From: an uncultured Eubacteriales bacterium
GTDB lineage: Bacteria > Bacillota > Clostridia > Oscillospirales > Acutalibacteraceae
Reading direction: 5' to 3'
Assembly (NCBI GenBank): GCA_948815685.1
Contig: CAQJOC010000001.1
Location: 14,660-38,743, forward strand
Length of the DNA: 24,084 nt
The notes beneath the pieces were generated by a model. The model saw only the letters and a list, made by a program, of their open reading frames with translations, had not been told where the DNA came from and searched no databases. Each line of letters opens with the position of its first letter. The stretch's first letter is position 1. Positions 14,484 through 22,575 of the stretch are shown one piece after another. The position numbers and the translations under genes were made by a program.

Positions 14484-15275
14484 ATGTATGATAAAAGATT
14501 AATTTATAAAGATTTAAAAACAAATTTTATGGGGCAAAAAATAGTAATTTTGGATAATACAGATTCTACAAATCTTAGAATCAGAGCTGCAGCGGAAAAT
14601 AGAGAAGAAAACGGAACATTAATAATCGCGGAAAATCAGAGCAAAGGAAGGGGGCAAATAGGGACAAATTGGTTCTCAGCTCCCGGAGAAAGTATTTCAA
14701 TGAGTTTACTTGTATATCCCAGCAATATTAAAGATTATAATTTATCTGTTATTCCGTTAGCTGTAGGGTTAGCAGTAAGTGAGTCATTGAGATATATAGT
14801 AAAAAAAGAATTTGAACTTAAATGGCCTAATGATATTTTATTAAAAAGTAAAAAAATATGTGGGATTTTATGTGAAAAATTTACAAGTCAGGGTAAAATA
14901 TGTATGGCAATTGGAATAGGTATAAATGTCAATAATAAAATAATTCCCCAAAAATTAGAAAATCGTGCAACTTCTCTACTTATAGCAGAAAAACGGGAGT
15001 TTAAAAGAGAAACTATAATTTCGCAAATTCTTAATATTTTCGAAACATTGTATTATAGATTACAGTCAAATAACACGCCAGAAGAGATAATAAATGAATA
15101 TAAGTCTAAATGTGTTTCTATTGGTAAAAATATAAAATTTATAAAAAATCGTCAAACGTTTTTGGGCAAAATAGTTGATATTTCATTACAGGGAGAGCTG
15201 ATAGTTAAGAATGAGTATGGAAACTATATTAATTTAAATTCATCAAAAAGTATAATAGGTTTCCTACAAAATTAA
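14484..15275 (+). CDS. birA: Biotin-[acetyl-CoA-carboxylase] ligase, no HTH domain
   Basis: The enzyme activates biotin to biotinyl-AMP and attaches it to the lysine of biotin carboxyl carrier proteins. Seen in order are the substrate-binding DSTN (27-30), the adenylate loop GRGQIGTNW (55-63), KWPNDILL (113-120) with the catalytic lysine region KKICGIL, and GIGINVN (144-150). A small C-terminal beta domain covers about 215-263. At 263 residues it is the monofunctional type: the N-terminal DNA-binding helix-turn-helix of bifunctional BirA is absent, so it should not act as a repressor. The usual loop GRGRxGR is changed to GRGQIGT, a variant that also occurs in other HTH-less ligases. GGAGA lies about eight bases before the ATG. 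Confidence 0.93.
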   Translation: MYDKRLIYKDLKTNFMGQKIVILDNTDSTNLRIRAAAENREENGTLIIAENQSKGRGQIGTNWFSAPGESISMSLLVYPSNIKDYNLSVIPLAVGLAVSESLRYIVKKEFELKWPNDILLKSKKICGILCEKFTSQGKICMAIGIGINVNNKIIPQKLENRATSLLIAEKREFKRETIISQILNIFETLYYRLQSNNTPEEIINEYKSKCVSIGKNIKFIKNRQTFLGKIVDISLQGELIVKNEYGNYINLNSSKSIIGFLQN

Positions 15276-15389
15276 AACATACTGTACGTAAATTGAAAAA
15301 GTTTAGATTATTTAGATTTAAAATGATATTGATGAAAACTCGTTGACAGCTTTTATTGTTATTTTGGGAATACTTCCTCTTTACCTTTC

Positions 15390-15418
15390 TTGCCAGCATT
15401 TAATTTTCGTGATATAAT
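15390..15418 (+). promoter_or_regulatory. Sigma-A promoter for the protease-scpA operon
   Basis: TTGCCA (15390-15395) and TATAAT (15413-15418) are 17 bases apart. The -10 is extended by TG at 15410-15411. The distance to the ATG at 15440 is 21 bases, which leaves a very short leader. Confidence 0.65.
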
Positions 15419-15439
15419 CTTAAGAGAGGTGTTTAATAA

Positions 15440-16105
15440 ATGTGGTTTTTGCAGCCCGGAATTACAATGACAGATGTTTTAATGAGAATTTTCGCAACGC
15501 TTGCAGTAATATTTTTAACAATGCCGCTTCATGAATATGCACACGGCCTGGTCGCCTATAAGCTCGGAGATAAAACTGCTAAATACAGTGGTCGTCTAAC
15601 TTTAAATCCTATGTCGCATTTTGACCCTCTTGGGGCATTCAGTATCTTAGTATTTGATATAGGCTGGGCTAAACCTGTTCCTATAGATGTAAAAAATTTT
15701 AAACATCCGAAAAGAGATATGGCATTAGTCGCTTTAGCAGGACCTTTATCAAATGTAATTGCAGCTGTTTTAGGAACCGTAATATTAAATGCAACAGCTT
15801 TTTTGCCCAATGTAGATATTATTATCCCAATACAAAAATTTTTTTCATACTATATAATTATAAATATATCTCTTGCTGTATTTAATTTTTTACCTGTTCC
15901 ACCTCTTGACGGATACAAAGTGTTGGAATGTTTGATTCCCTATAAGTATTTGGCGAAATATTATAGCTATTATCCCTTAATTTTACTATTCATTTTAGGA
16001 CTTATGCTTTTTGGATTCTTCGAAATCCCCTTAATGATTATACGTAAAGGCATATATAGCTTAGTAATAAAATTGGGAGGTCTGCCTTTTGCAGCATTTA
16101 TGTAA
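15440..16105 (+). CDS. Site-2 protease family membrane metalloprotease (M50, YwhC-like)
   Basis: This is a 221-residue multi-pass membrane protein of the M50 family, which cuts substrates within the bilayer. The zinc motif HEYAHG (31-36, HExxH) lies in the first membrane helix. The third ligand Asp is in NFLPVPPLDG (149-158). Between them are the GRLTLNPMSHFDPLG segment (51-65) and the ALAGPLSNV helix, as in the short YwhC-type members found next to scpA in many Firmicutes. The substrate is unknown. GAGAGGTG lies upstream of the ATG. The stop overlaps the scpA start by one base (TAATG), so the pair is translationally coupled. No PDZ domain is present. Confidence 0.92.
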   Translation: MWFLQPGITMTDVLMRIFATLAVIFLTMPLHEYAHGLVAYKLGDKTAKYSGRLTLNPMSHFDPLGAFSILVFDIGWAKPVPIDVKNFKHPKRDMALVALAGPLSNVIAAVLGTVILNATAFLPNVDIIIPIQKFFSYYIIINISLAVFNFLPVPPLDGYKVLECLIPYKYLAKYYSYYPLILLFILGLMLFGFFEIPLMIIRKGIYSLVIKLGGLPFAAFM

Positions 16106-16794
16106 TGGATGAAATATTATATAAACTGAAAGATTTTGAAGGTCCTCTTGATTTGCTTATTCATTTAATAAATAAAAATAAATTGGACATAAAAGAAATC
16201 AAAATAGGCATACTTTTGGAACAATATATGAATCACATAGATCAGATGGAGAAGCTCGGAATACGAATAAAAGGTGAATTTTTAGACATGATTTCGAGGC
16301 TGATTTATATAAAAACCCTTTCCCTTCTTCCTAAAAGCGAGGAAGAAGAAATTTTAAGGGAAGAGCTTTCCGCAGAGCTTATAGAACACCAAAGACTTAA
16401 GATTATGTCTAAAATAATTTTTGAAAAAATAAATTTTAATTCATTTGTAAGATATTCTGAAAATATTCCCTATTCTAATGAATTTAATGGACGAATAAAA
16501 TCAGATATATTTATTAAATGCTATGTTAATATTTGTAAAAACTTTAATCCATCCGGGAAAAAAATAGATTCAAAGATACAAACTATAACTTCACGAAAAA
16601 TAGTTTCTGTTAGAGGTATGGTAATTTTTATTTTGAAGAAAATAAAAAAATTAGGTGAATTTTCTTATTGTGCTCTTTTTCATAAAAAAATGTCTAAGTC
16701 CTGTGTTGTTGCCGTTTTTTTAGCCGTTTTGGAACTAATTAAGTTGAAAAGAGTAAAGATAAATAAGGACTTAATAAAACAAGTTGAAAAATAA
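16105..16794 (+). CDS. scpA: Segregation and condensation protein A
   Basis: ScpA is the kleisin subunit that joins Smc and ScpB in the bacterial condensin complex needed for chromosome segregation. The N-terminus shows the kleisin motif YKLKDFEGPLDLLIHLINKNK (residues 6-26), followed by IYIKTLSLLP (67-76) and an acidic stretch EEEE. The C-terminal winged-helix part (about 150-229) is the Smc head-binding region, with VVAVFLAVLELIKLKRVKI. The length of 229 is slightly short but in range. It overlaps the protease gene by one base. No scpB follows, although the two usually sit together; the next 840 bases hold no gene. Confidence 0.93.
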   Translation: MDEILYKLKDFEGPLDLLIHLINKNKLDIKEIKIGILLEQYMNHIDQMEKLGIRIKGEFLDMISRLIYIKTLSLLPKSEEEEILREELSAELIEHQRLKIMSKIIFEKINFNSFVRYSENIPYSNEFNGRIKSDIFIKCYVNICKNFNPSGKKIDSKIQTITSRKIVSVRGMVIFILKKIKKLGEFSYCALFHKKMSKSCVVAVFLAVLELIKLKRVKINKDLIKQVEK

Positions 16795-17634
16795 GAAAGT
16801 CCTCACTTCAAAGCAAACAATAGATTTCCTGCAAAATCAAAATAAAATATTATAATTGCAAATACCTGAAATTAAATTACATATGAGTGTAAAGCGTTTT
16901 CTTCGATTTCGATATTTCTCATAAATAATTCTAAAACGGTCAATAAAGGCTACAGCATACTTATCTTAGACTCCTTAAAAAGCCTGAATTAAGGGCGTCT
17001 TCCATTTAAAAAGCAGTATAAACCACTGTTTTATCATATTTATGGCTGTTCCGATTTAAAATATCTCCAAGTAATAACTTTGGACAGTAAGAAAGTTTTT
17101 AGATTTGATGCGTCACCAATTTCATATATTTTAAGTTTTTTAGCAGGATAATAAAAGATAAGCCAAACGACACGATATTTATAAAGCTGTGAGATTTTTT
17201 TCACTTTCAAACTTTTTAAAACTTTATAGGGCTATTTTAAAACCGGAATATCTATAATCTGATTATCTATTGCTTTCTTTATTAAAATTTTTTAATCTTG
17301 ATCGATATATCCATGATTTTATCGTATTTACAGCAAGTTCATGCATTCAGATATTTCTTTTTATGTTTTTCCTTTGTTGTGCTATAATTTTACGATTTTT
17401 TTTCTCTCTTCAAGTGATCTCTATTTTTCATACTTTTTCTTTCCTTTGTTTTTTTTATTTTATTACAGAAAAGGTTTATGTTTCTCTACCTTTTGTTTGT
17501 TTCATTGGAGGCAGTTCCATTTCTGTTTAAGGCCAGGCCTTTCATATGCCACTTTTAAACAGCGGTAGATATAGGCAAAATTTTATAAATGGCATACTAA
17601 AAACTTATATAAAATTCATAAATTTCGATATGCT
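16795..17634. other. Intergenic region after scpA
   Basis: These 840 bases contain no gene that I can support. I found no remnant of scpB. A hydrophobic open frame around 17270-17530 lacks a start signal and looks like a by-product of a T-rich tract. The segment 17176-17225 is the second copy of the intergenic repeat at 8256-8305. Confidence 0.55.
17176..17225. repeat. Intergenic repeat, copy 2
   Basis: The block contains TATAAAGCTGTGAGA, a T run, CACTTTCAAA and a second T run, matching 8256-8305 in the same orientation. GTGA and TCAC around the first T run could form a small stem in this copy. Confidence 0.5.
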
Positions 17635-18867
17635 TTACTTTTTAGTATAATACTGTAAAATTTTTTGTATCTTTTCAACTAATTTCCCCGAAATTATACA
17701 AAAATAGTCGCAAATTTCTATGCCCATCTCTTTAGCTCTTTTTAAAACTCTAGGGCTTTCTTCTTTAACATCCGAAGTTGTAACCAATATGCATTTGGAA
17801 GACTTTCCGCCGAAATAGTTTGAATATACGTCAAGCTCTTGTATGGCTTCGGAATCGGGACAAGAAATTTTGCATGACACAAAAACCGGAGTAATCCCAT
17901 GGAAAAATGAAACATCAATTTCATTTTCAACACTTGAGCCTTTATTTTCTTTTAGTTCTCTGTTTTCTTTAATTCCTCCCCATATAATTTGTGCACTCAT
18001 TTTTATATCGTTAAAAAGACCGCTTTTAACCAAAGATATGTATGTATAAAGTTCAAGCCAAGAGCCAAAATCCACCATATATCTTTTGATATTTTCGTTG
18101 AAAAATTGAAAACTTACTCTCTCATCCGAAAGTTTTAAATCTTTTATTAGTCCAAGTTCCGCAGCATATTCGAGAATTATTTCGCTTCCTTGAGGTAATT
18201 TTGACTTTATATCATTAATTTCTTTAATACAATCGAATTTAAGTTCTTTATGCACAGAACCACAGTCTTTCATGCCAAACTGTATATAAGAGCAAAGTTC
18301 TTTCCATAAATCTATATTTTTAAATATTTTGTCGCAAAAAGATAAGATAGATCCGAATTGCTTTTCGTCAGGAGTCGGATGAAGTCCATTTTCAAGTGTT
18401 GCTCCTTTGCTCATAAGTATAGTTTTTAAATTTAAAATGGGAAGATTAAATTCATTTGAAAGTAATTCGCTTTGAGCTACATTTATGAATTTCCCTGACT
18501 CTAAGTCAAGTTTAAAAATAGGAATCGAACTATCCGCACATGCAAGATAAGCACCGATAACACTTAATTCATCTCCTCCGGTAATATCAAAAGCACATTC
18601 GAAATTGGATTTTATTATTTTTCTACACGTTTTTTTTATGCTGTCTAAATTTTGAATATCAATTGCGTAAAATTCAAAATTTAAATTCGGAAGATTTTCT
18701 ATACAGGCTTTTTCAAGATACTCTAAATTTTCTCTTTTTTTATTTTTATCATAAAGGAAAATTGCTGTCTGAGGTTTAAAAGCCAATATTGAAACTAAAT
18801 TATTAATCTGATTAGTATCATAAATTTTTACTAAACATTTCATGTTTTTTGTTTTCACTTCTTTCAT
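17635..18867 (-). CDS. DUF1887-family protein: CARF domain plus PD-(D/E)xK-type nuclease
   Basis: The protein has the layout of the DUF1887 family, which includes VC1899 and the cyclic-oligoadenylate-activated nucleases Can2/Card1. Residues about 10-150 form a CARF-like Rossmann domain with PQTAIFLYD (32-40) and the ligand-loop motif DITGGDE (94-100). A middle linker follows, then a C-terminal nuclease domain with GSWLELY (268-274), NEIDVSFFHG (315-324) and PVFVSCKIS (327-335). The expected (D/E)xK reads S-C-K, so the acidic residue of that motif is a serine. ATG 18867 has no good ribosome-binding site; an internal ATG at 18843 starts MKCLVKIYD, which resembles family N-termini, and may be the real start. 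It follows the dockerin gene after 16 bases. No CRISPR array or cas gene is in the window. Confidence 0.82.
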   Translation of the reverse strand: MKEVKTKNMKCLVKIYDTNQINNLVSILAFKPQTAIFLYDKNKKRENLEYLEKACIENLPNLNFEFYAIDIQNLDSIKKTCRKIIKSNFECAFDITGGDELSVIGAYLACADSSIPIFKLDLESGKFINVAQSELLSNEFNLPILNLKTILMSKGATLENGLHPTPDEKQFGSILSFCDKIFKNIDLWKELCSYIQFGMKDCGSVHKELKFDCIKEINDIKSKLPQGSEIILEYAAELGLIKDLKLSDERVSFQFFNENIKRYMVDFGSWLELYTYISLVKSGLFNDIKMSAQIIWGGIKENRELKENKGSSVENEIDVSFFHGITPVFVSCKISCPDSEAIQELDVYSNYFGGKSSKCILVTTSDVKEESPRVLKRAKEMGIEICDYFCIISGKLVEKIQKILQYYTKK

Positions 18868-18883
18868 TTAAAATTTTTTGATA

Positions 18884-19780
18884 TCAATAATTTTTTTGTA
18901 CAAAAAGTAAATCCGAAGAATCCACTTTTCCATTTCCATCAAAGTCAGCTGCACTTAAATATGGCTCTCTTAGATTAATTTCACCCAGCAGATATTTTTC
19001 AAGAAGGACTATACCATCCTTGCTTAGACGATCATTATCTCCTGTTACCCCGCGTCCTACCAAGTCTCCCGTAACAGCAATGTGAAATCTTATATTATTT
19101 CCATGCCGGTCACCGAAATCAAAAATATCGCCACTTGCAAGCTTTGAAGAAGATTTCAGAGGTTCTCCATTGCTTTTTTTAGCAAAAATTATAAAATTTT
19201 TTCTGGATATGTTTGCAATAGCCTGTCCAACAGTTGTTCCAGGATGTATTCCTTTTATAATTTTATTTTTATAATCTATTCTATAAATTTTACTTTTTAT
19301 TCCGTATTCTTGAGCACATTTTAGATATTCTTCATTTCTCACAGTAAATTTGTGATAAATGCTTGCTCTATTTCCACTTTTATATTTCAATCCATCAATA
19401 TTTATTGAATAGGTAACCTCGCCAAGGCAATCCGAATCATTTGGTTTTATTATTTTTATAATATTTTCATCAACTTTTAAAATATTCTTTCCATCAAAAG
19501 AATGCTCTATTTGTGTCGTATTGTTTCGTATTTTAACAATTGAATTATTTAATGAATTTAAATCTATTTTTGATTTGTCTAAAATTAATAACCAATATTC
19601 TTCCGAGTCTTTTTCATCTTTGTGTAAATTACTAAAACTATAAAATCTATTTTTAAGAAAATCTTGAGAACTTTTTTCTAAAGCATATACCGTAAAAGAA
19701 AATTTTATAAAATTTATTGCAAAAAACATACATAATACAGGTAAAAGTAGTTTAAAAGGTTTAATAAACATATTTTTCAT
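18884..19780 (-). CDS. Secreted dockerin-type protein of unknown function
   Basis: This is a 298-residue exported protein. The signal peptide, MKNMFIKPFKLLLPVLCMFF onward, probably ends near VYA-LEK (about residue 34). The middle region, about 35-170, is unrecognised. Residues about 165-236 resemble the module that often precedes dockerins in clostridial surface proteins (IIKGIHPGTTVGQAIANIS ... LASGDIFDF). The C-terminus is a type I dockerin: the second calcium loop DFDGNGKVDSSD (279-290) is canonical. The first (GDLVGRGVTGDNDR region) is degenerate and longer than usual. Dockerins plug enzymes into cohesin scaffolds, but no catalytic domain is seen here. GGAGGTGAT stands at ideal distance before the ATG. 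It precedes the DUF1887 gene by 16 bases, so the two are probably one transcript. Confidence 0.82.
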   Translation of the reverse strand: MKNMFIKPFKLLLPVLCMFFAINFIKFSFTVYALEKSSQDFLKNRFYSFSNLHKDEKDSEEYWLLILDKSKIDLNSLNNSIVKIRNNTTQIEHSFDGKNILKVDENIIKIIKPNDSDCLGEVTYSINIDGLKYKSGNRASIYHKFTVRNEEYLKCAQEYGIKSKIYRIDYKNKIIKGIHPGTTVGQAIANISRKNFIIFAKKSNGEPLKSSSKLASGDIFDFGDRHGNNIRFHIAVTGDLVGRGVTGDNDRLSKDGIVLLEKYLLGEINLREPYLSAADFDGNGKVDSSDLLFVQKNY

Positions 19781-20627
19781 ATTATATCACCTCCAATTAT
19801 TATTTTTTCACTTATTAATATTATTATAATATATTTTAAATTTAAAATAAACTAAAACTTAGTTTAATTAATTAAAAATGTTTTAATCTCCAGAAAACAT
19901 TAAGCAATAATTTGCTAAAAATATAAAAACTAAAATAAATCTTTTGGGCATAGTGTCAACCTTATTTTATATAATAGCTAATTGAAGCTAAAAAGTAAAC
20001 AATAAAAATAGGCCAAAAATATTTTCTGCTTATTTGTTTATTTTTGCCTTTTTAAAAAACAGACAAACCATGATAAAAAAGTTTTTTAGATCTTTTATAG
20101 TAAAAAAGAAACACCGCATAATACGCATCAATAATTTCCTAAATGTAAAAAAAAAAAGTCAGAGAAAAAATCGAATAACTTTTTATCATAATGCTGCTAT
20201 ATGGCAAACAAAATTAAGCTGACAGAGATTTTCTGTTAGCTCAATAAAAATTTTGCAAAAGCAAACATTATGTTTAATTTTTGAGTCTGTTTTTCAATCT
20301 CTTGATATTGTTTCTTCCGATAGGCAAAAAGATTTTTGACTAGGGCTTGTCTGAAAAATAAAATAAACTATATATTTTAGCCAATTTATATATGAAATGA
20401 GAAAAATACAAACTAAAAAATAGATGTATTTTTATAATTATATAAAAAATATCTATAAATCAGAAAATCTCCATAAAAACTTAAATAGTTACAGGCATTT
20501 TTGTAAAATTAGTAAGAATATGACTATTTTTTGATTTTATTTACCTTATCTCATCTATTAATCTGCTAGAATATATAGTTTATTTTTAAGACAAGCCATA
20601 GATAACAAATAAATGGAGGGAATAAAA
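19781..20627. other. Intergenic region between the dockerin gene and the PLP-enzyme gene
   Basis: This region separates divergent genes and has no credible coding sequence. It includes a hairpin at 20217-20241 (AGCTGACAG/CTGTTAGCT with one G-U pair) and the 256-base miniature element at 20343-20598. A short lysine-rich open frame at 20034-20222 has no ribosome-binding site. Confidence 0.6.
20343..20598. mobile_element. TA-flanked miniature inverted-repeat element (family A), 256 bp
   Basis: The left end GGGCTTGTCTGAAAAATAAA and the right end, read inverted, TGGCTTGTCTTAAAAATAAA, agree at most positions. The symmetry continues through CTATATATT and TAGC to about 60 bases on each side with small gaps. 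TA flanks both ends (20341-20342 and 20599-20600). There is no gene inside. The right end lies only 29 bases before the ATG of the PLP enzyme, so the element must carry or replace that gene's promoter. A solo end of the same family is at 526-583. Confidence 0.72.
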
Positions 20628-21881
20628 ATGTTTGATATAGATAATAAAATTTGGCTGACTTCTCAAGAGGCAATAAAACTTTGTAAAGAATCTTTTGATA
20701 AAATTTCTGATATAACTGAATATAATCAGCAAAAAATGCTTAAAGCTTTTATAGATTCTAAAGTAAGCGAAAGCCATTTTGCAGGATCTACGGGGTATGG
20801 ATATGGTGACAGAGGAAGAGAAGTCCTGGATTGCATATATGCCAAAGCTTTTGAAACAGAAGATGCTTTGGTAAGGCATAATTTGTTAAGTGGAACACAT
20901 GCTATTTCTACTGCTCTTTTCGGAGTTTTGAGACCAGGAGACAAAATTTTAAGTATAACAGGTCTTCCTTATGATACTATGATAGATGTAATAGGTATAA
21001 ATAAAGCTTCAAGCGGGTCTTTAAAAGAATTTGGAATAGAATTTGAATATATCAACTTTTCAGAAAATAATGAGCCTGATTATATTGCTATAAATTCGCG
21101 TCTTTCAAATAAAGCTAATTTTTACAAAGTAATATACATACAGCGTTCAAGAGGCTATACGGTTAGAAAATCAATTTCATCGAGTGTAATGAAAAAATCT
21201 ATCGATATGGTAAAAAAATTATCCCCTAAAAGTATAATTTTAGTTGATAATTGTTACGGAGAATTTGTGGAAAAAAATGAACCAACAAAATTTGGAGCAG
21301 ATTTAATAGTGGGTTCTTTAATAAAAAATCCAGGAGGAGGGATCGCTCCTTGTGGAGGATATATTGCCGGAAGAAAGGACTTAGTAGAACAATGTGCATA
21401 TCGGCTTACGGCTCCTGGGATAGGCAAAGAAATAGGGGCTACACTAGGACTTGGCAGAGAACTATTCATGGGTGCATTCAATGCTCCGCATGTGGTTGGA
21501 GAAGCTCTAAAAACGGCAATATTTGCATCCGCGCTATTTGAACTGTTAGGATACGAAGTTTCTCCCAGATATTGCGAATCAAGGGCTGATATAGTCCAAT
21601 CCATTAGACTTGGCTCTTCTAAAGCACTTTTGGCATTTTGCAGAGGCATTCAGATGGGGTCTCCCATAGATTCAATGGTTTCTCCTGAACCCTGGGATAT
21701 GCCCGGATATGATTCACAGGTTATCATGGCAGCCGGTACTTTTACACTTGGATCTTCCATAGAGCTTTCGGCAGATGCTCCCCTAAAAGAACCTTATAAT
21801 GTATGGCTCCAGGGAGGAATTAATTTTCACAGTGCTAAAATCGGGCTACTCAAAGCTGCAGATAATTTAATTAAAATTTAA
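20628..21881 (+). CDS. PLP-dependent enzyme, methionine gamma-lyase/aluminium-resistance family (YnbB-like)
   Basis: The 417-residue protein belongs to the fold-type I PLP enzymes annotated as methionine gamma-lyase family or aluminium-resistance protein. Typical segments are FAGSTGYGYGDRGREVLD (51-68), the cofactor-stacking region LLSGTHAIS (87-95), VDNCYGEF (206-213) and the Schiff-base lysine in GSLIKNPGGGIAPCGGYIAG (229-248, Lys233). It probably cleaves a sulfur amino acid, but the physiological substrate is not settled for this family. The ATG at 20628 is chosen because GGAGGG (20615-20620) lies seven bases upstream; the ATG at 20613 would include that site. The gene stands alone and its upstream region is a miniature mobile element. 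Confidence 0.9.
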   Translation: MFDIDNKIWLTSQEAIKLCKESFDKISDITEYNQQKMLKAFIDSKVSESHFAGSTGYGYGDRGREVLDCIYAKAFETEDALVRHNLLSGTHAISTALFGVLRPGDKILSITGLPYDTMIDVIGINKASSGSLKEFGIEFEYINFSENNEPDYIAINSRLSNKANFYKVIYIQRSRGYTVRKSISSSVMKKSIDMVKKLSPKSIILVDNCYGEFVEKNEPTKFGADLIVGSLIKNPGGGIAPCGGYIAGRKDLVEQCAYRLTAPGIGKEIGATLGLGRELFMGAFNAPHVVGEALKTAIFASALFELLGYEVSPRYCESRADIVQSIRLGSSKALLAFCRGIQMGSPIDSMVSPEPWDMPGYDSQVIMAAGTFTLGSSIELSADAPLKEPYNVWLQGGINFHSAKIGLLKAADNLIKI

Positions 21882-21931
21882 AGAAACTAGTTTTTTGGTT
21901 AATAGCTGACTAAAAATATAGAGTTTTTCTA

Positions 21932-22071
21932 GGAAGTGTTCACACGAAAAGGAAAGAGGTATACTAGTTTTTAAATTATTTGACTATAAATCTATACTTT
22001 AGCTCCGTACCATTTCATAATAAAATTTTAGTCTTAAATTTTTCAGGTTAGTTTTTTTCGAGTTAGTTTCC
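21932..22071. mobile_element. Decayed family B miniature element (140 bp)
   Basis: TGTTCACACGAAAA (21937-21950) is identical to the inner part of the family B terminal repeat and lies at the same distance, five bases, from a TA (21930-21931). A poor inverted match, TTTTTTCGAGTTAGTTTCC, ends at 22071 and is followed by TA. The left end is convincing; the right end is tentative. Confidence 0.4.
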
Positions 22072-22116
22072 TATATATCATATATAACTGTTTTGAAATG
22101 CCTATCAAATTATTAC

Positions 22117-22146
22117 TTGACGAGTATAACTTTTAAGTGATATAAT
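22117..22146 (+). promoter_or_regulatory. Sigma-A promoter of rpsF-ssb-rpsR
   Basis: TTGACG (22117-22122) and TATAAT (22141-22146) are 18 bases apart. Transcription would start near 22153, leaving a leader of about 80 bases before the rpsF ATG. Confidence 0.75.
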
Positions 22147-22186
22147 TTTATTTGCTTGTATCATTTGAGATACTATGCCTAACCTT

Positions 22187-22203
22187 GCTCTTAATTGGAG
22201 AGC
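22187..22203 (+). promoter_or_regulatory. Leader hairpin before rpsF, possible S6:S18 autoregulatory site
   Basis: GCTCT (22187-22191) pairs with AGAGC (22199-22203) in the rpsF leader, 30 bases before the start codon. Many bacteria carry an RNA here that binds the S6:S18 complex and represses translation. The position fits, but I cannot confirm the conserved bulge from sequence alone. Confidence 0.3.
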
Positions 22204-22233
22204 CATAAGTCCATAAGGAGGTGAAGTAGCGTA

Positions 22234-22575
22234 ATGGAAGAAAAAGTTTTACGTAAATTTAGCTACGAATTTTTTCTGGTTCTTAGTTCTAAATTAAATG
22301 AAGACGGTATTGGAGCTATAATTAAAAAGTTGGAAGATTTAATTTCGAAAAACGGAGAGCTCAAAAGCGTAGACAGATGGGGAAAACGTAAATTTGCATA
22401 TCCTATTAATAAAGAAACAGAGGGCGAATATATTCTTTTTAATTTTGAAAGTGGTCCTCAATTCCCGATGGAACTTGATAGAATTAACAGAATTACGGAT
22501 GGAGTACTGAGGTCTCTTATTGTTAAAAAAGATTCCGACGTAGAGGAAAATAAGGAGAACAGAGAAAATGCTTAA
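22234..22575 (+). CDS. rpsF: 30S ribosomal protein S6
   Basis: S6 binds 16S rRNA as a pair with S18 in the platform of the small subunit. The 113-residue product starts KFSYEFFLVLSSKLNEDGI and includes the family's VDRWGKRKFAYPINKETEGEYILFNF (about 41-66) and the LDRINRITDGVLRSLIVKK helix and strand (about 75-93). A charged tail rich in Glu and Asn ends it. AAGGAGGTG lies upstream of the ATG at a normal distance. It is the first gene of rpsF-ssb-rpsR and its end overlaps ssb by eight bases, a coupling seen throughout bacteria. Confidence 0.97.
   Translation: MEEKVLRKFSYEFFLVLSSKLNEDGIGAIIKKLEDLISKNGELKSVDRWGKRKFAYPINKETEGEYILFNFESGPQFPMELDRINRITDGVLRSLIVKKDSDVEENKENRENA

Larger units (their letters stand above)
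21882..22233. other. Intergenic region before rpsF
   Basis: No gene is visible. The region contains a decayed family B miniature element (21932-22071), a strong promoter (22117-22146) and a small leader hairpin before rpsF. Confidence 0.6.

Noticed and set aside
16840..17170. Degraded scpB remnant after scpA
   Set aside because: I translated the area by eye in the plus frames and found no ScpB-like segment. Stops are frequent and no motif is recognisable.
17270..17530. Hydrophobic 86-residue open frame in the intergenic region after scpA
   Set aside because: It starts with TTG, has no ribosome-binding site or promoter, and its composition (runs of Phe, Leu, Ser, Cys) is what a T-rich tract gives by chance. 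An overlapping frame is similarly hydrophobic.
20034..20222. Basic 62-residue open frame upstream of the PLP-enzyme gene
   Set aside because: No ribosome-binding site, and the lysine-rich composition comes from runs of A. It overlaps no conserved motif.
21254..21649. 131-residue minus-strand open frame inside the PLP-enzyme gene
   Set aside because: It is antisense to a conserved enzyme including its active-site lysine region. The Pro/Ser/Ala-rich composition is typical of a shadow frame.
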